From Brevundimonas sp. AAP58 (GTDB lineage Bacteria; Pseudomonadota; Alphaproteobacteria; Caulobacterales; Caulobacteraceae): 45,058 bases of DNA. Location of the stretch: contig NZ_LJHU01000053.1 in assembly GCF_001295975.1 (NCBI RefSeq), positions 1-45,058 of the forward strand, in the 5' to 3' direction. Both the position numbers and the translations under genes were made by a program. The stretch's first letter is position 1, and the number at the start of each line of letters is the position of its first letter. This document shows, in pieces, positions 35,913 to 45,029 of this stretch. The notes under the pieces were generated by a model that saw only the letters and a program-made list of their open reading frames with translations, made no database searches and was not told the DNA's origin.

Positions 35913-36679
35913 GCGAGGCGCTGCTGAACCGCCGCTCGTGGATCGCGCGGGCGGGCGCGGCCGTGGGCGTGCTGACGCTGGCCGCCTGCCAGCGCGGACA
36001 AACCATCAGCGAATCCCTGCGCGTCTCCGCCGAAGCCCTGACGCGGCGGTCGCAGCGGCTGCTGATCCCGCGCGAAGCCCTGGCGCCAGAGTATCGGCCC
36101 CAGGACATCTCGCCCTTCTTCAAGCCGAACGGGTCGATTGATCCGGCGGCGTCGGACTATGTGGCGCTGAGGGACGCAGGCTTCGCGAATTACCGACTGA
36201 CAGTCGACGGTCTCGTGGAGCGGCCCTTGTCGCTGTCACTGGCCGAGCTGCGGGAACGGCCCAGCCGGACCCAGATCACCAAGCACGATTGCGTCGAGGG
36301 CTGGACGGCGATCGGGCAATGGACGGGCGTACGGCTGGAGACCCTGCTGGACGAGGCGGGCCTGAAGCCCGAGGCCAGGTACATCGTCTTCCACTGCTTC
36401 GACGCCCTGACCCAGACCGAGGACGGGCCCCGCTACTATGAGAGCATCGACCTGGTCGACGCCCGGCATCCACAGACCATCCTCGCCTACGACATGAACC
36501 GTGAGACCCTGACAGTGCCGCATGGGGCACCGCTGAGGCTCAGGGTCGAGCGACAGCTGGGCTACAAGCAGGCCAAATACATCCGCCGCATCGAGGCGGT
36601 GGAGAGCTTCGAGGCCATGCCGGGGCCGAGGGGCGGCTACTGGCCCGACCGCGGCTACGAGTGGTACGCGGGGATCTGA
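35909..36679 (+). CDS. Periplasmic molybdopterin oxidoreductase, sulfite-oxidase/MsrP-like, predicted Tat lipoprotein
   Basis: A 256-residue protein of the sulfite oxidase molybdopterin-binding family. The N terminus holds a twin-arginine RRSWIARAG and a lipobox LTLAAC (Cys27), so it is probably exported folded by Tat and lipidated. The molybdenum-ligand Cys is Cys128 in KHDCVEGWTAIGQWTGV. Other family marks are GLVERPLSLSLAEL, YYESIDLVDARHPQTILAYDMN and PHGAPLRLRVERQLGYKQAKYIRRIE. The partner is the overlapping cytochrome b. MsrP/YedY repairs methionine sulfoxide with YedZ; here the membrane subunit belongs to another family, so the substrate is open. Confidence 0.92.
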   Translation: MSEALLNRRSWIARAGAAVGVLTLAACQRGQTISESLRVSAEALTRRSQRLLIPREALAPEYRPQDISPFFKPNGSIDPAASDYVALRDAGFANYRLTVDGLVERPLSLSLAELRERPSRTQITKHDCVEGWTAIGQWTGVRLETLLDEAGLKPEARYIVFHCFDALTQTEDGPRYYESIDLVDARHPQTILAYDMNRETLTVPHGAPLRLRVERQLGYKQAKYIRRIEAVESFEAMPGPRGGYWPDRGYEWYAGI

Positions 36680-36716
36680 GTTCGCCGCGCGGTGCCTCTT
36701 CTGCTAGACTTAAGTC

Positions 36717-37169
36717 ATGGCCGATGATCTGAAGCCGCCGGTCGCGCTCTACGACACGGATTTTGTCGCCTGGACCGAAGCCCAGGCCGAGGCTCTTCGT
36801 CGCACGCGTCCGGCCGGACTGGACTGGGACCACATCGCCGAAGAGATCGAGGACTTGGGCAAGTCGGACCAGCGCGCCTGCGAAAGCCTGCTGGAGCAGA
36901 TCGTCCTTCACCTTCTCAAGATCGACCTGGGCGTCGATCCGAACAGCGAGAGGCACTGGCGCAGCGAGGTGCGGGCCTTTCGGCGAAGTCTTGCCCGGCG
37001 GATCACGCCCACGATCGAGAGGCGGATCCGTCCGACGTTGCCGCAAGTAATCGATCAGGCTCTCGCAGACTTGACCGAAGACGCGATCGTAGAGCCCGGC
37101 TCGGCTCCCGCATCGACCTATAACTGGGACGACGTCACCAGCGAAGGGCGGTTCCCGCCCTTCGGCTGA
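36717..37169 (+). CDS. DUF29-family protein
   Basis: A 150-residue DUF29 protein of unknown function. The family pattern is clear: YDTDFVAWTEAQAEALRR, LDWDHIAEEIEDLGKSDQRACESLLEQIVLHLLKIDL, then HWRSEVRAFRRSLARRITPTIERRIRPTLPQVIDQAL. It is predicted helical and cytoplasmic. The ATG follows a 10-base palindrome GACTTAAGTC (36707-36716) with TAGACT at 36705, which could be a -10 box of a leaderless transcript; no Shine-Dalgarno is seen. It converges with nrdB, 3 bases apart. Confidence 0.9.
   Translation: MADDLKPPVALYDTDFVAWTEAQAEALRRTRPAGLDWDHIAEEIEDLGKSDQRACESLLEQIVLHLLKIDLGVDPNSERHWRSEVRAFRRSLARRITPTIERRIRPTLPQVIDQALADLTEDAIVEPGSAPASTYNWDDVTSEGRFPPFG
37142..37164. terminator. Hairpin at the junction of the DUF29 gene and nrdB
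   Basis: Perfect 10-bp arms CGAAGGGCGG (37142-37151) and CCGCCCTTCG (37155-37164) with a 3-base loop, lying in the last codons of the DUF29 gene. Both convergent transcripts would carry it, but no T run is present. It may protect 3' ends. Confidence 0.45.
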
Positions 37170-37172
37170 GGC

Positions 37173-38219
37173 TCACCCCGGCACCAGGCTCATGTCGCGG
37201 CGCGCCATCAGCTTGTCGAACTCCGACCAGACGCCATCCGCGCCGTGCCAGGACCCTTGCGTCGCGGCCTTGGAGTATTCGGTGGCGCGGGCCTCGAAGA
37301 AGTTGGCGTGTTCGACGCCACTGAGCAGCGACTGCAGCCACGGCAGGGGGTTTTCCTTCACGCCGTAGAGCTCGGGCAGCTTGAGCTGGCGCAGGCGCCA
37401 GTCGGCGATGAAGCGGATGTATTGTTTGATATCGTCCGGCGTCATGCCCGAGACATCGCCGGCCTCGAAGGCCAGGTCGATGAACTTGTCCTCGAGCTTC
37501 ACCACGGTGCGGCAGCATTCGACGATGTCGTCGGCCACGGCCGGGGTGACGCAGCCGGTTTCCTTGTTGAAGGCGTGGTACAGCTTGATGATGCCGTCGC
37601 AGTGCAGGCTCTCGTCACGCACCGACCAGCTGACGATCTGGCCCATGCCCTTCATCTTGTTCTGGCGCGGGAAGTTCATCAGCATGGCGAACGACGCGAA
37701 CAGCTGAAGCCCCTCGGTGAAGCCGCCGAACATGGCCAGAGTGCGGGCGATGTCGGCCTCGGTCTCGACCCCGAACTGGCCCATGTAGTCGTGCTTGTCC
37801 TTCATGGCCTCGTATTCCATGAAGGCCCCGAACTCGCTCTCGGGCATGCCGATGGTCTCGAGCAGCAGGGCATAGGCCGCGATGTGGATGGTCTCCATGT
37901 TGGCGAAGGCCGAGAGCATCATCTTGACCTCGGTCGGTTTGAAGACCCGGCCGTACTTCTCCATGTAGTTGTCGGCGACCTCGATGTCCGACTGGGTGAA
38001 GAAGCGGAAGATCTGCGTCAGGAGGTTGCGCTCACGGTCGTTGAGGTTAGCCGCCCAGTCCTTGCAGTCCTCGCCCAGCGGCACCTCTTCGGGCATCCAG
38101 TGGACCTGCTGCTGCTTCTTCCACATGTCGAAGGCCCACGGGTAGCGGAAGGGCTTGTAGGCGGCCGAGGGCGTCAGCAGGCCGGCGGTTGCGGGCTTGA
38201 TCGAGACGTGAGCGTTCAT
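37173..38219 (-). CDS. nrdB: Class Ia ribonucleotide reductase, small (radical) subunit
   Basis: Provides the tyrosyl radical for reduction of ribonucleotides to deoxyribonucleotides; the large subunit NrdA is not in the window. It has 348 residues. The diiron ligands and radical residue match E. coli spacing: Asp78, Glu109, His112 and radical Tyr116 (METIHIAAY). The second Glu/His set is in VRDESLHCDG. The C terminus DMSLVPG is the tail region that docks on NrdA. The start is ATG 38219 (MNAHVSIKP). It is divergent from the hydrolase gene. Confidence 0.97.
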   Translation of the reverse strand: MNAHVSIKPATAGLLTPSAAYKPFRYPWAFDMWKKQQQVHWMPEEVPLGEDCKDWAANLNDRERNLLTQIFRFFTQSDIEVADNYMEKYGRVFKPTEVKMMLSAFANMETIHIAAYALLLETIGMPESEFGAFMEYEAMKDKHDYMGQFGVETEADIARTLAMFGGFTEGLQLFASFAMLMNFPRQNKMKGMGQIVSWSVRDESLHCDGIIKLYHAFNKETGCVTPAVADDIVECCRTVVKLEDKFIDLAFEAGDVSGMTPDDIKQYIRFIADWRLRQLKLPELYGVKENPLPWLQSLLSGVEHANFFEARATEYSKAATQGSWHGADGVWSEFDKLMARRDMSLVPG

Positions 38220-38452
38220 GGCGGGACCGAAGCGGACAGAGGTTGGTGAGCGTCTGGAGCATCCAAGCCCAGATTCGACACTGACGCTACCTTTAGAGGA
38301 TTAACGATCCCCAACATCAACATCTTGTGTGCAGGTGGGGACAATCTGGCGCAGGCACGCTCCTCCCTCCCGAGTACGTAAGGGAGAAGCCGCTGACCGC
38401 GAAGTCTGTCTCCACGCCTCCCGCAAAGCCGAAGGCGCGCTATAGGAGGGCC
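38220..38452. promoter_or_regulatory. nrdB / hydrolase divergent control region, possible NrdR-type box
   Basis: On the minus strand, ACACAAGATGTTG (complement of about 38319-38331) with its repeated GATGTT resembles half or more of an NrdR box; NrdR represses ribonucleotide reductase genes. A GANTC methylation site is at 38272-38276 and a TTAAC half-site lies near 38301. No gene is seen here. Confidence 0.3.
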
Positions 38453-39214
38453 ATGGACACACTATCCGAACGATGGACTCGGCTTGAGCCCCACGCCGCC
38501 TGGGTGGGGCCGCAGGACGATCGGCCGCGGCCGACGGCGCTGCTGTTCCACGGATGCGGGGGCCTGCGCGGCCATCTGCCGAAGTATGCGGCGGCGGCGA
38601 AGGCGAAGGGGTGGCGGGCGGTGATCGTGGATTCCTATGCGCCGCGCGGATGGAGCCGACAGTTCGCCATGGCCACGGTGTGCACCGGGCTGCTGCTGCG
38701 CGGATGGGAGCGGGCGGGCGATATCCTGGCCACCATCCACGGCGTGTCGGGGCGGCCGGACGTGGATGCCGAGGCCCTGCTGCTGGCCGGCTGGAGCCAC
38801 GGGGGCTGGGGCATCATGGAGGCGATGAGCGCGGACCGGGATCGCAGCGGTGCCCTGGGCGTCGCCGACGCCGGGACCGTTTCGCTCGAGGGCGTGAAGG
38901 CGACCTATCTGGCCTACCCCTACGTCGGTTTCGCGGCGCTGAACCGCATGCGGCCGTGGCGGCATTGCCCGAAGACCCTGGCGGTGGTGGCGACGAAGGA
39001 CCACCTGACGACGGTCCGGAATGCCCAGCGCATCCACGACATGGTCCGCAACTGCGGCGCGGACGTCGAGACCTGGATCGCCGATGGCACCCACAGTTTC
39101 GACGAGCCGATGACGGCCCCGCCGATGCGCTATGATCCCGTCCTGTGTGACGAGGCGATCCGCCGTTTCTCGGCGCTGCTGGAAGACACGGCGGTCGCCC
39201 CGCCCCTTGCCTGA
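38453..39214 (+). CDS. Alpha/beta hydrolase, dienelactone-hydrolase-like
   Basis: A 253-residue cytoplasmic hydrolase. The oxyanion region is ALLFHGCGGLRGHLPKYA, the nucleophile Ser is in LAGWSHGGWG, the Asp is in VATKDHLTTV and the His in ADGTHSFDEP. The early SYAPRGWSR motif is common in dienelactone-hydrolase-like proteins. The start is ATG 38453 with a strong AGGAGG very close upstream. The substrate is unknown. It is divergent from nrdB and convergent with the OsmC-like gene, 16 bases apart. Confidence 0.88.
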   Translation: MDTLSERWTRLEPHAAWVGPQDDRPRPTALLFHGCGGLRGHLPKYAAAAKAKGWRAVIVDSYAPRGWSRQFAMATVCTGLLLRGWERAGDILATIHGVSGRPDVDAEALLLAGWSHGGWGIMEAMSADRDRSGALGVADAGTVSLEGVKATYLAYPYVGFAALNRMRPWRHCPKTLAVVATKDHLTTVRNAQRIHDMVRNCGADVETWIADGTHSFDEPMTAPPMRYDPVLCDEAIRRFSALLEDTAVAPPLA

Positions 39215-39230
39215 AAAGCCAGTCAGAGGC

Positions 39231-39689
39231 TCAGGCCGGCTCGACCCGGACCTCGGCGCGGATGGAATTGGCGATGTAGCAAAGCCTGTGCGACTGGTGA
39301 TGCAGGTCACCCAGGGTCGGCGCATCCGGCGCTTCGCCGGACCAGTCGATGGCGGGGCGAAGGACGACTTCGGTGATCGACATCCGGCCCCGGTCGTCGC
39401 GGGCTAGAGTGGCCGTGGCCGCATCGCGGTAGCGATCAACGATGAACCCCGCCTTGGCCGCCAGCGCCAGGAAGAACAGCATGTGGCAGCTGGACAGGGC
39501 GGCGACCAGCGCCTCTTCCGGGTCGACCGCGGTGGGGTCCGAGAGCGGCGGCGCGACGCTGGTCGGAGCCGAAGAACCGCGCACCACCGCCCCACCATCG
39601 AAACGCCAGTCATGGGCGCGAGAGTACTGATGGTCCGAGAACGGCTGATCGCCCCGGACCCATTCCACGATCGCCGTGTGTTCGCTCAT
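39231..39689 (-). CDS. OsmC/Ohr-family protein
   Basis: A 152-residue OsmC-fold protein. Family members are peroxiredoxin-like thiol peroxidases that detoxify organic hydroperoxides. One conserved cysteine is seen in [24 protein letters not shown], the first catalytic Cys region. The second expected Cys falls in [14 protein letters not shown]. Both are present. It starts at ATG 39689, which overlaps the trpS stop by 4 bases (ATGA), so it is the last gene of the glnD operon. Confidence 0.92.
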   Translation of the reverse strand: MSEHTAIVEWVRGDQPFSDHQYSRAHDWRFDGGAVVRGSSAPTSVAPPLSDPTAVDPEEALVAALSSCHMLFFLALAAKAGFIVDRYRDAATATLARDDRGRMSITEVVLRPAIDWSGEAPDAPTLGDLHHQSHRLCYIANSIRAEVRVEPA

Positions 39690-40714
39690 CGCCAGAAGCC
39701 AACGATCCGCTTCACCTCGTCCACCACCGGATCGGCGATGGTGGCGGCGCGCTCGGCACCGTCACGGAGAACGCGATCGATCTCAGCCGGGTCGTCCATC
39801 AGGCGGCGCATCTCGGCCGTGACCGGGGCCATGGCGGAGACCGCGAGATCCGCCAGCGCCGGCTTGAAGGCGCCGAAGCCCTTGCCGCCGAACTGGGCGA
39901 TGACCTGTTCGCGGGTCTGGTCCGACAGGGCGGCGTAGATGGCGACCAGATTACGCGCTTCGGGCCGATCGGCGAGACCGTCGACGGTCTCTGGCAGGGG
40001 CTCCGGGTCGGTCTTGGCCTTCCTGATCTTCGCGGCGATGGCGTCGGCGTCGTCGGTCAGGTTGATGCGGCTCTGGTCCGAGGGATCGGACTTGGACATC
40101 TTGGCCGAGCCGTCGCGCAGTGACATGACCCGCGTGGCCGGCCCCTGGATCACCGGCTCGGGCAGGGGGAAGAAGCCGGGGACGCCGAAGTCGGTGTTGA
40201 ACTTGGCGGCGATGTCGCGGGTCAGTTCCAGATGCTGCTTCTGGTCCTCGCCGACGGGGACCTCGGTCGCCTTGTAAAGCAGGATGTCGGCGGCCTGGAG
40301 CACGGGGTAGGTATAGAGGCCGACCGAGGCGCGCTCCTTGTGCTTGCCTGACTTCTCCTTGAACTGGGTCATGCGGTCCAGCCAGCCCAGCCGGGCGACG
40401 CAGTTCAGGATCCAGGCCAGCTCGGAATGAGCGCGCACGGCCGATTGCGGGAAGATGGTCGAGCGCGCCGGGTCAAGCCCCGAAGCGATATAGGCGGCGG
40501 CGATCTCTCGCGTCTGGGCGGTCAGGACGGCGGGGTCCTGCCAGACGGTGATGGCGTGCAGGTCGGCGACGAAGACGAAGGTGGGGGCGGAGTCCTGGAG
40601 CGCCACGAACCGCTTCAACGCCCCGAGGTAGTTGCCCAGATGGAGCGCTCCGGAGGCCTGGATGCCTGAGAGGATGCGGCGGGGGCCGACGTATTCGGAA
40701 GCGGTGTCAGTCAT
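39686..40714 (-). CDS. trpS: Tryptophanyl-tRNA synthetase
   Basis: Charges tRNA-Trp with tryptophan. It has 342 residues, the normal class I length. The start is the ATG at 40714 ([22 protein letters not shown]), which shares one base with the murJ stop (TGATG). The HIGH-type motif is [11 protein letters not shown] near residue 25, and the KMSKS motif is [12 protein letters not shown]. Other marks: [11 protein letters not shown] and [16 protein letters not shown]. It sits between murJ and the OsmC-like gene with overlapping ends, so it is translationally coupled. Confidence 0.98.
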   Translation of the reverse strand: MTDTASEYVGPRRILSGIQASGALHLGNYLGALKRFVALQDSAPTFVFVADLHAITVWQDPAVLTAQTREIAAAYIASGLDPARSTIFPQSAVRAHSELAWILNCVARLGWLDRMTQFKEKSGKHKERASVGLYTYPVLQAADILLYKATEVPVGEDQKQHLELTRDIAAKFNTDFGVPGFFPLPEPVIQGPATRVMSLRDGSAKMSKSDPSDQSRINLTDDADAIAAKIRKAKTDPEPLPETVDGLADRPEARNLVAIYAALSDQTREQVIAQFGGKGFGAFKPALADLAVSAMAPVTAEMRRLMDDPAEIDRVLRDGAERAATIADPVVDEVKRIVGFWR

Positions 40715-42309
40715 CAATCCAGTCCGGAGGGGGTGGAAGCCCCGGGTTCACGCCTCAGCACGGCCTTGAGTTCGGCCGGGCTGACAGCGCGGAAAAGCAC
40801 GATGCAGACGCCATACACAAGGGCGCCCGCGCCGCAGACGACCAGAACCGCGACCTCCTTGGCCAGGAACAGGCGGGCGAGATCGTCGTAGAAGATGTTG
40901 GCGGGCAGGAGGACGGCGGCCATGGCCAGGCTGGCGGCCAGGACGCGGGCGAAGCGCGAGAGGAAGCGGCCGGTGACGGTCCAGGACTCTTCCTTCACCA
41001 GCACGCCACCCAGCAGAGCCACGTTGATCCAGGCCGAGGTCGAGGTGGCGATGGCCAGGCCGACGACGCCGTCCATGCCCGCCTGCTCCATCCCGAAGAA
41101 CAGGGCCGCGCCGAGCGCCACGGTGATGGCGACCGATGTGATCGAGAAGATCATGGGCCGACGGGTGTCCTCGCGAGCGAAAAAGGGCGGGGTCAGGACC
41201 TTGGCCAGCACAAAGGCCGGCACGCCCCAGGCGAAGTGGCGCAGCACGTCGGCGGTGCGGGCGGCGTCCTCGCTCGTGAAGGCACCGCGGGTCACCGTGG
41301 CATCGATGATGAAGAACGGAACGACGAACAGGGCCACCGCAGCGGGCAGGGTGAAGGCCATGGACAGGGTGATGCCATCGTCCAGCGTGCGGCGTCCGCC
41401 TTCATGGTCGCCTGTAACGAAAGCCCTGGTGAGGCGCGGAACCAGCGCCAGACCGATGGCGACCCCAACGAGGCCGAGCGGCAGCTGATAGAGACGGTCG
41501 GCATTGTACAGCACCGAACGCGCCCCCTCGTTGGAGCCGGTCAAGAGCTGGCTGACAACGGAGTTCAGCTGGAGCGCCCCGCCCGCGAGCACCCCGGGCA
41601 CCGCCAGCTTGAGCGTGCGCGACACCCCCGGCGTCAGGCGTGGCAAGCCCAGCCGAAGCGTCACGCCCAGCCGCCTCACCCCCCACCAGAGCAGACCCAT
41701 CTGGATCAAGCCGGAAAGGCTGACCGCGGCCGAGGTGGCCAGCAGCACGGTCGGCTGATCGATCTCGATGACCAGCGGCGCGAGCAACGGGATCAGGGTG
41801 CAGAGATTCAGGAACACCGGCACGGCCGCGGTCAGGGCGAACCGGCCCGAGGTGTTGAGCACGCCCGACAGCAGCGAGGCGATGGTCATGCAGGCGAGAT
41901 ACGGCATGGTCAGCTGGGCGGCGGTCGTGGCGGCGAACATCACACCCGCGTCATCGCGCCAGGCCGACAACAGCCAAGGCATGATCCAGGGCATGGCGAC
42001 CTGCAGCAGGATGCAGAGCCCCGCCACAACGGCGAACATGAAGCTGAGCGCCTCGGACGCCGTGACGGCGGCGGCCTCCTCGCCTTCCCGCGCCCTCACG
42101 CCGCCATAGATCGGCACGAAGGCCTGGGCGAAGGCGCCCTCGGCGAACAGGCGCCGGAACATGTTGGGCAGCATCAGCGCGGTGGTGAAGGCGTCCATCA
42201 TCGGCCCCTGGCCGAACTGGGCCGACAGGGCGAGATCGCGGCCGAAGCCGAGGATGCGGCTGCCCAGCGTCAGGGTCGCCTGAACCAGGGTGTTGCGGGC
42301 AAGGCTCAA
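40714..42309 (-). CDS. murJ: Lipid II flippase (MurJ/MviN)
   Basis: Flips lipid II across the inner membrane for peptidoglycan synthesis. A 531-residue protein with about 14 hydrophobic helices of the MATE/MOP type. The start [25 protein letters not shown] is at a TTG codon; the conserved N terminus supports it. Family marks: [58 protein letters not shown], and [11 protein letters not shown] 4-codon frame ATG-AGC-CCG-TCT-TGA (42320-42306) ends overlapping the TTG, which could matter for coupling. It is 40 bases after the glnD stop and 1 base into trpS. Confidence 0.97.
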   Translation of the reverse strand: MSLARNTLVQATLTLGSRILGFGRDLALSAQFGQGPMMDAFTTALMLPNMFRRLFAEGAFAQAFVPIYGGVRAREGEEAAAVTASEALSFMFAVVAGLCILLQVAMPWIMPWLLSAWRDDAGVMFAATTAAQLTMPYLACMTIASLLSGVLNTSGRFALTAAVPVFLNLCTLIPLLAPLVIEIDQPTVLLATSAAVSLSGLIQMGLLWWGVRRLGVTLRLGLPRLTPGVSRTLKLAVPGVLAGGALQLNSVVSQLLTGSNEGARSVLYNADRLYQLPLGLVGVAIGLALVPRLTRAFVTGDHEGGRRTLDDGITLSMAFTLPAAVALFVVPFFIIDATVTRGAFTSEDAARTADVLRHFAWGVPAFVLAKVLTPPFFAREDTRRPMIFSITSVAITVALGAALFFGMEQAGMDGVVGLAIATSTSAWINVALLGGVLVKEESWTVTGRFLSRFARVLAASLAMAAVLLPANIFYDDLARLFLAKEVAVLVVCGAGALVYGVCIVLFRAVSPAELKAVLRREPGASTPSGLD

Positions 42310-42349
42310 GACGGGCTCATGCGGTCGGGGCGGAGGGACTGAAGCGGGC

Positions 42350-45022
42350 TTAGCGCGCTTCCGCGGCCGACGGAACGGGCCTTCTCGGGCCGAGCTCGGA
42401 GACGTCGCGGGCGCTGGCGCGGACGGCGGTGATCCTGCGGCCTTGGGGCGCGGCGGGGGCGCGGTCGAGCACAGCTTCCAGCGCCTGATGCACCTCGTCC
42501 AGCAGGACGTCGGAAGTGAGCTTCCGACCCTTGGCGTCGGTGACGTAGAAGCTGTCGACCGCCCGCTCTCCGAAGCTGGCGACGTGGGCCGAGCGGATCG
42601 ACAGGTCGTGATCGGTCAGGGTCCGAGAAAGCTCAGCCAGCAGGCCCGGCCGGTCGGCGCCGGAGACTTCGATGACCGTGGCCTCTGCGGAGGCGGCATT
42701 GTCGATCATGACGACGGGTCGCACGTCGAACACGGCCCGGCGCGGCGAGGCGGGTGGCATGGGGGGCGGCGGGACAGACGCCTCGCCCCGGGCGGCGGCT
42801 TCGAGCGCGGCGATCAGTTGCGTCAGTCGGCGCGGCTCGGCCTGGCCGTAGGGCTGGTCGGCGCCATCCTGGACCTGGAAAACATCCAGCACCGTGCCGT
42901 CGGGGGCCGTGGCCACGCGGGCCCCTGTGACGTCGGCACCGGCGGCGGCCAGAACCGCGGCGAGGTCGGCGAACAGGCCGGGCCGGTCCCGGGCAGCGAG
43001 CGCGATCTCGGTCGTCTGTTCGATGCGTCCGGCGGCGCCGGTGCGGGCCTCGGCAGCGGCCCCACAGGCGAAGGCGCGGGCGACCAGGCCGGCGCGGTCG
43101 GCGAGCGGGTCCGTGGTCTTGAGGTCCTCGCCCCGGAACAGGGCCTCGACGGCGGCGTAGAGGCTACGCATCAGCTGGCCCTTCCAGCTGTTCCAGACGC
43201 CCGGCCCAACAGCGCGGATGTCGGCGACGGTCAGGACCAGCAGCATGCGTAGTCGCTCCGGATCGCCGACCAGTTCGGCGAAGGCGCGCACCGTGTCGGG
43301 ATCCGACACGTCCCGCTTCTGGGCATAGTCCGACAGGGCCAGGTGATGGCGCACCAGCCAGACCACCAGTTCGATCCGGCGCGGTTCCAGCCCCAGCCGC
43401 TCGCAGGCGCGTCGCGCAGAGATGGCGCCGTCCTCCAGCTGGCCCCGGTCGCCACCCTTGCCCACGTCGTGCAGCAGCATGGCCAGCATCAGGGCCTCGG
43501 GGTCGGCGATCAGATGGATGACCTCGCTGGCCAGCGGGTGGTCGGCCTTGAGCTTGCCGCGCTGGATGTCGTTGATGATGCCGATGGCCTGGAGCGTGTG
43601 CTCATCGACCGTATAGGCGTGGTACATGTTGAACTGGGTCTGGCCGACGATGCGGCCCCACTCGGGCAGAAAGCGGCCGAGCAGCCCCGCCTCGTTCATG
43701 ATGGTCAGGACGCGGTAGGGGCGCTGGCCGTGCGCCAGGATGTGCAGCAAGGCCGCCGTCGCCTGAGGGTCGCGCCGCAGCCGGGGCGTGACGAGGCCGA
43801 GGGACCGTGTCACAGCCGAGAAGGCATGGGGGTGCAGGTCCAGGTCGTGCCGGTCGGCGGTGACGAACAGGGTCAGGAGCTTGACTGGGTCGGCCGCGAA
43901 CACCTCCGGCCCGGTGACCGACAGCCGCCCGCCGTCCTCCACGAAGCCCTCCACGCCCAGATCGCGGCGGCGGCCGGGGATGAGGCGCGACAGGCTGAGC
44001 GTTTTCTTCTGCTGGCGGGCCTCCAGAGTGGCGCTCATGGCGCGGGTCAGGGCGCCGACGTCGCGGGCCACGAGGAAGTAGCGGCGCATGAACCGCTCCA
44101 CCGCCGGCTCGTCGCCGCGCCCGCGCCAGCCCATGCGCCGGGCGACCTCGGGCTGGAGGTCGAAGGTCAGCTTTTCCTCGGCCCGCCCGGCCGCCAGATG
44201 GAGATGGCAGCGCACGCGCCAGAGGAAGTCGAAGGCCTCCTCGAACGTGCGGCGCTCGCGAGGAGTCAGAAGGTCCTCCATGACCCGGGCGCCCAGCGGG
44301 CTGTCCGGCGCCAGGGATCGCGCGATCCAGAACAGGGTGTTGAGGTCGCGCAGACCACCCTTGCCGTCCTTGATGTTGGGCTCGACGCGGTAGCGAACAG
44401 CCCCGGCCTTGGCGTGGCGGGTCTCGCGCTCCTCCATCTTGGCGGCGATGAACGGGCGGGGGTCGGAGGACGCGACCAGGGCCTGAAAGCGGGTCAGGAA
44501 TTCAGAGGCGAGGCCGGCGTCCCCCGCCAACGGCCGTGCCTCCAGCAGCGCCGTGCGGATGGTCATGTCGGACTTGGCGAGCGATAGGGCCTCATCGACC
44601 GACCGCGCGGACGAGCCGACCTTCAGGCCCAGGTCCCACAGGACGTAGAGCATGAACTCCGCCACCGTCTCGGTCCGGGCCGTGGTCTTCCAGGGGCGCA
44701 GGAAGACGATGTCGAGATCGGAGAAGGGCGCCAGCACGCCGCGCCCGTAGCCGCCGACGGCGATCAGGGCCAGCTTCTCGGCCTCGGTGGGATTGGGGGC
44801 GGGATAGAGGGTCTCGGTGGTGAAACGCCACAGCGCGGTCAGGAGCTCGTCAGCGGCCGCGGCGTAGAGGCGGGCCACCTCGACGCCCGGCAGGCCGTTG
44901 GAGAGCTTCGTGGCGATCTTCTCGCGGGCGATGTCGTGGTGGACGCGCAGGGTCTCGGCCACCGCTTGGCGCACGCCGGGACCACCGACGAGGGCGTCGA
45001 GGCGGGCGTCGAGCGTCAGCAC
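42350..45022 (-). CDS. glnD: Bifunctional uridylyltransferase/uridylyl-removing enzyme for PII
   Basis: Senses glutamine and adds or removes UMP on PII proteins to control nitrogen assimilation. It has 890 residues. The N-terminal nucleotidyltransferase motif is GGYGRGVLAPFSDLDI (residues 90-105). The HD hydrolase domain carries HDVGKGGDRG near 517 and its surrounding HEHTL-type helices (YTVDEHTLQAIG). Two C-terminal ACT domains cover about 695-770 (AARDRPGLFADLAAVLA) and about 800-875 (GADRPGLLAELSRTL). The start is a GTG directly after an in-frame TAG, which fixes it; the Shine-Dalgarno GGAGGA lies in the arm of a palindromic repeat. It is first in the operon with murJ, trpS and the OsmC-like gene. 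Confidence 0.97.
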   Translation of the reverse strand: MLTLDARLDALVGGPGVRQAVAETLRVHHDIAREKIATKLSNGLPGVEVARLYAAAADELLTALWRFTTETLYPAPNPTEAEKLALIAVGGYGRGVLAPFSDLDIVFLRPWKTTARTETVAEFMLYVLWDLGLKVGSSARSVDEALSLAKSDMTIRTALLEARPLAGDAGLASEFLTRFQALVASSDPRPFIAAKMEERETRHAKAGAVRYRVEPNIKDGKGGLRDLNTLFWIARSLAPDSPLGARVMEDLLTPRERRTFEEAFDFLWRVRCHLHLAAGRAEEKLTFDLQPEVARRMGWRGRGDEPAVERFMRRYFLVARDVGALTRAMSATLEARQQKKTLSLSRLIPGRRRDLGVEGFVEDGGRLSVTGPEVFAADPVKLLTLFVTADRHDLDLHPHAFSAVTRSLGLVTPRLRRDPQATAALLHILAHGQRPYRVLTIMNEAGLLGRFLPEWGRIVGQTQFNMYHAYTVDEHTLQAIGIINDIQRGKLKADHPLASEVIHLIADPEALMLAMLLHDVGKGGDRGQLEDGAISARRACERLGLEPRRIELVVWLVRHHLALSDYAQKRDVSDPDTVRAFAELVGDPERLRMLLVLTVADIRAVGPGVWNSWKGQLMRSLYAAVEALFRGEDLKTTDPLADRAGLVARAFACGAAAEARTGAAGRIEQTTEIALAARDRPGLFADLAAVLAAAGADVTGARVATAPDGTVLDVFQVQDGADQPYGQAEPRRLTQLIAALEAAARGEASVPPPPMPPASPRRAVFDVRPVVMIDNAASAEATVIEVSGADRPGLLAELSRTLTDHDLSIRSAHVASFGERAVDSFYVTDAKGRKLTSDVLLDEVHQALEAVLDRAPAAPQGRRITAVRASARDVSELGPRRPVPSAAEAR

Positions 45023-45029
45023 CTAATCC

